DNA of 64,000 nt from Bilabrum cf. latius (lineage: Eukaryota > Bigyra: Bicosoecida > Bigyra > Bicosoecida). The DNA lies in assembly GCA_965178125.1 (NCBI GenBank), contig OZ237735.1:2728001-2792000 (forward strand). The letters run 5' to 3'. Below, one piece after another: positions 58,420 to 64,000 of the stretch (the stretch's first letter is position 1; each line of letters opens with the position of its first letter). The notes below the pieces were generated by a model. That model was given only the letters and a program-made list of their open reading frames with translations, did no database searches and was not told where the DNA came from. Position numbers and translations under genes: made by a program.

Positions 58420-60304
58420 TCAGCAGCACGTGTAGTACCGGTTTTGCCAAGGGTGCTCGCAGACGTCGTCGCTGTCGCGCACCACTGGTCCCGGGACAGA
58501 GTACGACTTGGCCTTCCACTCTTTGCCCCGGATGACCCAGCAGAGGCCGTCCTGCTCGCAGCAGAAGACCCTCACGTTCGCCAACACGCCCCTGGAGAAC
58601 GGAAAATCGCACTTCATGGTGTGGCGCAGGTACCAGATGCGGGAGGTGTTCTGCGACAGCTCGTAACCGGTGGCGCGCGCCAGTGCCAGCCACGTGTGGA
58701 AGCAAAGCAGGGGGAACACGAACGCCTGGAAAACCCAGAGGTAAATGTTGGCCCAGAAGTGCCCTGCATTCACCTCGTACCACTAGTTCCAGTTCCTCTG
58801 CTCGTGAAAGCCCGACTGCACGATTCCAATCCCCACCCCCATGGCCAAGCTCATGAGGAACAAGAACCACCAGAACCGGCAGTGGTTCCGCTCGCCGATG
58901 CTCGTGCCCAAGAACCCACAGTAGTGGTCAAACCCGTGCACCCACCTGTCGCTGGCAGAGCAAAAGTGCGCCCGCACAGGCACCCCGGGCAAGGGGGGCT
59001 CGCCCGGGCTGCTGGGTCGGGTGCCGACGCCTCCACCCTCGCCCCCGACAGCGCCAGCGGAGCGAAGGCTGGAGGTGCGCAAGCTCCCCGTGCTGGCATA
59101 CATTTCCCTCTCGGCCTGCCTGCGGATCTCATCGGGGTCCAGCCCGAGTTCCCTGGCCTCGAGATCGAACCTTCGCTGCTGCTCCTGATACTTCGCCTCG
59201 GCGCTGTGGGCCCCGTGCCCAGTGGCAAAGTCCCAGTCTGCGCCCGCGGAGGGGAGATGGCCCGCTGTAGCACCAGAAGCGGATGACGCCCTCGCACCCG
59301 ATGGGGCCGGTGCGGGCATGTCATCCGCTCCCGCGCCAGAGGCCGGTCCCGCCGCCCCTCCTCCGCGCGAGTCGTCCGCATACTCAGAGGCGCGCACGAC
59401 GGTCTCGGAGAAAGCCGCCATAGATCCGCCCTCGCTCGCAGATGCCTTGCTATCCGCCCCTCCTAGGCTCGTCCCTGCGCCTCCCAGGAGCCCCGCCTCC
59501 TCGTCGTCGTCCTCGAGGGCTCGGCCCGCCATCCTGCGCTCGCGCTCTCGGGCTTCTCCTAGCTCAATCGCAGTGGCTCGGTGACGGGCTGCCGTTGTCA
59601 TTCGTTTTACTTTTCTTCGAAGTTCTGCCTCAGCCTTGTTCAGGGCAGCTGCGATATGTTGCGCGATTCCAGCGTGCGTGCTACCTTGTTATGGTGGCAG
59701 GGCCAGCTGAGCAAGGATACGTGGTGGACAGGCGCACGGTCGGGCACTCACCGTCGTAAATATAACCTGGATCGGAGCCTTGCACCAACATAAACGCAGC
59801 AAGAGCCATCGCCGCAGTGAATACCTAGCCGAATGCCAAATCTGCATCAACTGCTCCATTTCTGCCGATCAAGTCATTACCTCGCAGCCTCCAAATGAGA
59901 AACATGCCCACACCAAGTAGACATATGAATATTGCTTTGTAGCAAAGGGCCTGTGCAGCATGGATTGATGGGGTATACCAAAGTCGGTTTCGAACGGTAG
60001 GGAAACTACCGAGGTGCACTGCCATTAAAAGGAAGCACTCGACTCACGGCTGACTTAATCCGCTAAGGAAACGATATGTAGTCATCTTTTGACTGCTACG
60101 CTTGTTGGGATGCCTACCTTGCCATACTTCGTACAAATAACAGCACGAATAATTTTCCGGGAAGATAATTGTAGCGTGTACATACAGCTCGCGCTTTGGC
60201 AACTTCCAATAGGCCACACGTACTGCGAGCATGGCGGACAGACAGAATCGCCATGCGTCCAAGGTAGGGGCTGGTGGGCCAGCGTCCACTATGGCAGCCG
60301 CCAT
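58420..60304 (-). CDS. DHHC-family palmitoyltransferase with a DHYC active site
   Basis: Exons 60118-60304, 59752-60018 and 58420-59648 give 560 aa and end in TGA. Introns are 99 and 103 nt (GTAGG and GTGAG donors; GGCAG and TCGCAG acceptors). Membrane helices 1 and 2 are FICLLGVGMFLIW and AAMALAAFMLV, followed by the family SDPGY motif. A long disordered Ala/Gly/Glu-rich loop leads to the cysteine-rich domain VRAHFCSASDRWVHGFDHYCGFLG and GERNHCRFWWFLF, then helices 3 and 4. The catalytic motif is DHYC instead of DHHC, and several of the usual zinc-binding cysteines are replaced (CSASDRW). DHYC variants are active in yeast Akr1-type enzymes. The TAG at 58783 lies in a luminal loop (RNWN-Q-WYEV); another is at 59825. 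It should attach palmitate to protein cysteines at Golgi or plasma membrane. Confidence 0.85.
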
Positions 60305-61028
60305 GGACCTGAAATAGAGGTAGTACGAGATGGGACTTGAGATGTTCGATATCGACAAGGACCCGTACGTTTTTCGTAATCACCTCGGGCAGTTTGAGTG
60401 CAGGCTATGTTTGACGATTCATAGGACAATTACAGACTATATAGCTCACACTCAGGGCAGGAAGCATGCGGATGGCTTGAGAAAGCGGGCGGCCGTGGAG
60501 CGGAAGAAGCTCGAGGCCTTGGAAGATGGCGCTGCCGGGCCAGCCGTGCCAGGTGCAGGAGAGCTGGGTGGTTCCGCGGATGCTACTTCTTCGAAACGGA
60601 AACGAGTCAGGATTGGCCAGCCTGCGTTCTCTGTTGCCAAGTTGCGGGACCCTCGATCTGGTGCCCCTGGCCTCCAGTTCACCCTGGACTATCCTCACAT
60701 CGAAGAGGGCCTGCAGCCCAGGCACAGGTTCATGTCAGCTTTCGAGCAGAAAAAAGAAGCCCCCGACCGCAGATTCCAGTTCCTTCTCTTCGCGGCGGAG
60801 CCCTACGAGACCGTCGCCTTCAAGGTGCCCAACCGGCCCATCGACCGCGCCGGCGGCCGCCTCCGCACCGACTGGGATGAGGCAGCCCGGCGGTTTCAGC
60901 TGCAGTTTGTGTTTGCCCCCGAGGACAAGGCGAAGGCCAGTGCCGGTGCCAGTGGCACTGCCAGTGCATCGGCCGCCAAGCAGGGGGGTGCCTCTTCTTC
61001 TTCTTCGGTGCCCATGGTGGCAACTTGA
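60303..61028 (+). CDS. SF3A2: SF3A2 (SAP62/Prp11), U2 snRNP splicing factor
   Basis: Single exon, 241 aa, ATG 60303 to TGA 61026-61028. The start gives MDLK-Q-R-Q-YEMGLEMFDIDKDPY, where both Q are TAG codons (60315, 60321). The next ATG is 60330. The stretch LEMFDIDKDPYVFRNHLG, the matrin-type zinc finger (ECRLCLTIHRTITDYIAHTQGRKH) and the conserved LDYPHIEEGLQPRHRFMSAFEQ and FLLFAAEPYETVAFKVPNRP blocks are diagnostic. SF3A2 is part of the SF3a complex of the U2 snRNP, which recognises the branch-site region. The glycine-rich N-terminal leader of most homologues is missing and the animal proline-rich tail is replaced by a short Ala/Ser tail. The proposed ATG overlaps the ATG of the divergent palmitoyltransferase gene. 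Confidence 0.93.
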
Positions 61029-61436
61029 CGACTTGTTCCGATGCAGCGCAGTGCAGTGCATTAGACCAACGGGGGACTGTCTCCAGCCTAGATAGACAAA
61101 GGCTTTGCACTGCAGGACTCCGCTTGTACAGCGAATGCGGATCCTGGATGCGGATGCGCTGCAGGACCCGATCTGACACGATGCGAGCGTCGCTATGGAC
61201 CATTGAATGTGACCTCGGAGGGTACCCGGTTGCGATTTCAGCCGTCCGCGCCCATCGATATCGTAGTGCCAAACCAGCCACCGCCACTGGTTCTGGCACT
61301 ATTTGTAGCATTGGACCAGGGCATCCGGTGTGGTCACCCGGCAGGGGTCCCGTCCTACCTGCAGCGTGGCCACCAGCATGTCGATCAAGAAGAAAAGATT
61401 GATCCACCCTCGCTGCAAACCAGGCTGGCAGTGCCC
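61029..61436. other. Convergent intergenic region
   Basis: About 408 bases between SF3A2 (+) and the ankyrin gene (-). On the plus strand a frame from ATG 61041 stays open (with TAG as Gln) to about 61540 and looks moderately protein-like, but it overlaps the ankyrin gene and matches nothing I know. I do not call it. Confidence 0.4.
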
Positions 61437-61916
61437 TCAGAAGCCCAGGCGGGCCCTTGCTGCCTGCGCGCTTGCGATGACCGCGGCATCGCTCCGGACC
61501 TTTAGGAACTTCTGGACAAGGTCTGCCATGGATTTGTCCATTGATGCATCCTCGACTGTTGATACCCAGTCTTTGGTGGGGGTTGGGTCGGATGCAAGCA
61601 GTAGACTGACCATGCGTAGATCGTTTTTTGTCACAGCGATTCCAAGCGGCGATTCCCCTGATCCATCTTCCACAGTGGCGTCGGCCCCAAAGTCTAAGCA
61701 AAGCTTTGCAATCTCGAGCGAACAGCTGTGAACTGCGCCATGTAATGCTGTCGCACCATCGATGGTTCCCACCTCAGAAATCGCATCCCCAGCTTCCAAA
61801 CACGTCAGGAACGCCATTGGATCCCCCTTCATCGCGGCCTCAAGCAGCGGGGTCCAGCCCGTTAGCACATTTCGTTTCACAAAAGCCCTCTTTTGGCCCG
61901 GAACCCTTCTATCCAT
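61437..61916 (-). CDS. Small ankyrin-repeat protein (159 aa)
   Basis: Single exon from ATG 61916 to TGA 61437. Three ankyrin repeats are visible: TGWTPLLEAAMKGDPMAFLTCLEAG, IDGATALHGAVHSCSLEIAKLCLDFGAD and GSGESPLGIAVTKNDLRMVSLLL. The first repeats keep the TPLxxA/TALHxA turn and the hydrophobic second helix. The C-terminus is a helix rich in Ala and Arg. The frame is open further upstream but lacks an ATG. Such small ankyrin proteins act as adaptors; no partner is indicated. No TAG is present. It diverges from the Psf3 gene, with 132 bases between the starts. Confidence 0.85.
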   Translation of the reverse strand: MDRRVPGQKRAFVKRNVLTGWTPLLEAAMKGDPMAFLTCLEAGDAISEVGTIDGATALHGAVHSCSLEIAKLCLDFGADATVEDGSGESPLGIAVTKNDLRMVSLLLASDPTPTKDWVSTVEDASMDKSMADLVQKFLKVRSDAAVIASAQAARARLGF

Positions 61917-62048
61917 CCTATTTAATGCCGATTCTGCCCCGCAGCCAACGAATACCGGTTCATGGAACGTTCGAACGGGTTCGTTAATTCGACACCGTTG
62001 CAAAATTCAAAACTCTGTACTGCTTTACAGCAATACTGCGGGCATAAC

Positions 62049-62942
62049 ATGTCTTCTCTCTTCGACCCGGAAGAGATTGCTGCAGAAGATGAGAGGCTGC
62101 CCCTTCGAATGAACGTGGATGCCTTCCGATTAGGATGTTTGGACTCGTGCTCCGCAGGCCAGGTGAGAGTGACCGACTTCAGCATGCGGCTTACGGTCTC
62201 ATCATTATGCGTTTTGCATAGCATCCGGGGTGACGTAGTATTTTTGTTTATGTCGCAGGATTTAGTGGCTGGTTCATAGCTTGATCTCCCTGTTTGGCTG
62301 TGCTACAAGCTGGTGCGGCTCGGGTTTGCGTCTGTCAGCATCCCGCGAGCATACGCGCACTCCACTATGGTTGATCTCACGGCTGATCCGCGCTCTGTTA
62401 ATTTAAGAGATCGGTCTCCCTTTTTCTATCGGCTGATGCCTGCAGTGTGCCGGACTGTGCGTCCCGCCCACGCGGTTTCGAAGCTGCCCGACATTGTACG
62501 CAAAACTCTTGCGGTTAGAGCTGAAGACATCATGACACGTGGAGGAGCTGAGGCCCCAAGTGACGTATCTGGATTTATTGATTCGCTGACGAATGAGGAG
62601 CAGCTCGTTTTCCAGAAGGCGTACGGACAGGCAAGACGGGCTGCGGCTCACAACCGAGGGTACGGCAGCGAGCTGGCTGCCTCGGGGCTCGCCAGGGCAG
62701 TGGCCAGCTCTGTAGGTGCAGGGGCGGGCGCGGCATCCTCTAGCGAGTAGATGGCAGCGCAGGCAGCCGCGGCTGCAGTGGCTAGCGCCTCGGTGGGAGG
62801 GGCCCAGCCCGCGGGGAAAGGGGGTACCGCGCAGCCAGCCGTGAGCGGGGGTATGCTAGCCGAGGTGGCGGTGGGCCTGGATCCAATGGCGGCGCAGGCC
62901 GTCCGTAGCTTTGCCGCACGCAAGCGCAGACGAATAGTGTGA
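62049..62942 (+). CDS. PSF3: GINS complex subunit Psf3
   Basis: Exons 62049-62162 and 62259-62942 give 265 aa and end in TGA. The 96-nt intron has a GTGAG donor and a GTCGCAG acceptor. Family features: N-terminal SLFDPEEIAAEDERLPL, then LVAGS-Q-LDLPVWLCYKL with Q coded by TAG 62277 (lysine or another polar residue in other Psf3), SVSIPRAY, TADPRSVNL and SPFFYRL. GINS binds MCM2-7 and Cdc45 to form the replicative CMG helicase. The frame continues through TAG 62748 into an Ala/Gly-rich tail ending in RSFAARKRRRIV. The basic end resembles the KKRKF end of animal Psf3, which supports reading through. Confidence 0.9.
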
Positions 62943-63064
62943 CGAACATAGAGAACTATATCTCCTGACGAGTGCGAAAGTCGCATGGCATTGATGAGGA
63001 ATGCCAGCCACCACAGCCGTGCATCATCAAATGTGATGCACACACACCCTCTTTGATCCGCCTG

Positions 63065-63192
63065 CCTCAGTGGCTCTCCCTGGGCACATCATGCCCGCTG
63101 GCCCCGTGCAAGAAGCCCAGGTCGCACCCCTCAGTGGCTCTCCCTGGGCACATCATGCCCGCTGGCCCCGTGCAAGAAGCCCAGGTCGCACC
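63065..63192. repeat. 64-bp perfect tandem duplication over the dehydratase stop codon
   Basis: Positions 63065-63128 and 63129-63192 are identical. The second unit codes the last residues of the IlvD/Edd protein and its TGA (63131-63133). The first unit lies downstream of that stop and carries a second copy of the same coding end and stop, shifted in frame by one base. Confidence 0.97.
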
Positions 63193-64000
63193 CCTCGTGC
63201 GACTGGGTCACGTTGTCCACGTACATGCGGCTGTACCCCCTGGATGCAACAGGGGCAGGGGCCTCCCACGCCTGCTTCCTCCGGGCCAGCTCCTCCTCCT
63301 CCACCTCCAGCTCAAGCTTGCCCGCCTCCACGTCCAGAGAAATCGTGTCACCGTCCCGCACCAGGGCGAGGGGCCCGCCCACCGCCGACTCGGGCGACAC
63401 GTGCAGCACCACCGTCCCGTAGGCCGTGCCCGACATGCGCCCGTCGCTGATGCGCACCATGTCAGTGATCCCCTTGCGCAGCAGCTTGGGCGGCAGGGCC
63501 ATGTTCCCCACCTCCGGCATGCCCGGGTACCCCACCGGCCCCGCCCCCTGCAGCACCAGCACGCTGTTCTCGTCCACGTCCAGGTCCTCGTCAGAGATCC
63601 TAGCTTCGAAGTCTTCCTTGCTGGAGAACACGACGGCCCTGCCGCGGTGTTTCATGAGCGAGGGGGATGCCGCGGCTGGCTTGATGATGGCCCCGTTGGG
63701 AGCCAGGTTCCCCTTCAGAACGGTTATGCCGGCGCTGCCCGACCCAAGCAGGGGGTCGCTCGCGGGTCGGATCACGTCGTCGTCATAGCACTCAGCCTCC
63801 GCCACGCTCTCCCCCATCCGCTGCCCTGATACCGTCAGTGCCTCTGGGTCGGGCAGCGCGCCCGCCTCGTGGATCCGCCTGAGCACTGCAGGCAGGCCCC
63901 CGGCATAGAAGAACTCCTCCATGAGGTGCTCCCCCGCGGGCTGCAGGTTGGCCAGCAGAGGCACCTGCCGGCCCACCCTGTCGAAGTCGTCCAGCGACAG
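63131..64000 (-). CDS. IlvD/Edd-family dehydratase, 5' part outside the window
   Basis: At least 289 C-terminal residues, ending in TGA 63131. Recognisable family segments are LSLDDFDRVGRQVPLLANLQPAGEHLMEEFFYAGGLPAVL, GSAGITVLKGNLAPNGAIIKP, KHRGRAVVF, GPVGYPGMPEVGNM, ITDMVRISDGRMSGTAYGTVVLHVSPE, GDTISLDVEAGKLELEV and the C-terminal GCDLGFLHGASGHDVPRESH. Family members are Fe-S enzymes that dehydrate dihydroxy-acids (dihydroxy-acid dehydratase of valine/isoleucine synthesis) or sugar acids. The visible part fits either subgroup; the N-terminal cysteines are outside. No TAG occurs in the visible part. Because this family has close bacterial relatives, horizontal origin is possible, but base composition here matches the neighbours. 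Confidence 0.88.
   Translation of the reverse strand: MSLDDFDRVGRQVPLLANLQPAGEHLMEEFFYAGGLPAVLRRIHEAGALPDPEALTVSGQRMGESVAEAECYDDDVIRPASDPLLGSGSAGITVLKGNLAPNGAIIKPAAASPSLMKHRGRAVVFSSKEDFEARISDEDLDVDENSVLVLQGAGPVGYPGMPEVGNMALPPKLLRKGITDMVRISDGRMSGTAYGTVVLHVSPESAVGGPLALVRDGDTISLDVEAGKLELEVEEEELARRKQAWEAPAPVASRGYSRMYVDNVTQSHEGCDLGFLHGASGHDVPRESH

Noticed and set aside
61041-61540. Plus-strand open frame after SF3A2
   Set aside because: It needs TAG readthrough, overlaps the ankyrin gene and matches no family; it is left as intergenic.
1-64000. CRISPR arrays, insertion sequences or bacterial operons
   Set aside because: No regular spaced repeats, transposase or terminal inverted repeats were seen; spliceosomal introns and eukaryote-only complexes rule out a prokaryotic window.

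Overview
The window is nuclear DNA of a GC-rich, gene-dense unicellular eukaryote. It contains a spliceosome protein (SF3A2), a GINS replication subunit, SEC11 signal peptidase, a CSB/ERCC6 repair ATPase and a PP6 regulatory subunit. Several genes have short introns (about 84-145 nt) with GTGAG-like donors and mostly CGCAG acceptors. I cannot name the organism from sequence alone. EF-hand and polycystin-like proteins fit a motile protist. An IlvD/Edd dehydratase suggests branched-chain amino-acid or sugar-acid metabolism.

The most important property is the genetic code. Read with the standard code, most genes break at in-frame TAG codons. Read with TAG as sense, they become long intact proteins. 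I count on the order of 100 in-frame TAGs, no in-frame TAA or TGA, and no gene that ends in TAG: 17 of the genes traced end in TGA and 3 in TAA (a duplicated gene fragment also ends in TGA). At conserved positions TAG stands where glutamine is expected: the Q-motif and the QMLD motif of the CSB ATPase, and the KRQL of SEC11. TAG is also mixed with CAG inside a polyglutamine tract. Every feature below is therefore read with UAG = Gln and UAA/UGA = stop.

Layout. 1-11.3 kb: two long low-complexity proteins on the minus strand (the first runs off the left edge; the second is about 2,881 aa). 12.1-12.9 kb: a truncated duplicate of the tail of the polycystin-like gene. 13.2-14.5 kb: ankyrin-type gene (+). 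14.6-17.6 kb: unknown protein with an N-terminal signal/anchor and a minisatellite (-). 18.7-32.5 kb: one 13.8-kb intronless gene (-) for an integrin-like FG-GAP/REJ/polycystin-type membrane protein. 32.9-33.4 kb: small membrane protein (-). 33.5-36.1 kb: SAPS-family PP6 regulatory subunit (+). 36.2-40.5 kb: CSB/Rad26-type Snf2 ATPase (-). 40.8-43.7 kb: Trm11 tRNA methyltransferase (+) with a long C-terminal extension. 43.8-44.5 kb: SEC11 (-). 44.6-46.1 kb: RRM protein (+). 46.3-48.2 kb: four-GYF-domain protein (-). 48.8-50.4 kb: ADP-ribosylglycohydrolase (+). 50.6-54.3 kb: EF-hand protein (-). 54.8-58.3 kb: glucose-6-phosphate dehydrogenase fused to hexokinase (+). 58.4-60.3 kb: DHYC-type palmitoyltransferase (-). 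60.3-61.0 kb: SF3A2 (+). 61.4-61.9 kb: ankyrin protein (-). 62.0-62.9 kb: GINS subunit Psf3 (+). 63.1 kb to the right edge: IlvD/Edd dehydratase (-).

The genes are not an operon; they are independent eukaryotic units, often in tight divergent or convergent pairs. The strongest functional novelty is the G6PDH-hexokinase fusion, which would place glucose phosphorylation and the first oxidative pentose-phosphate step on one polypeptide.
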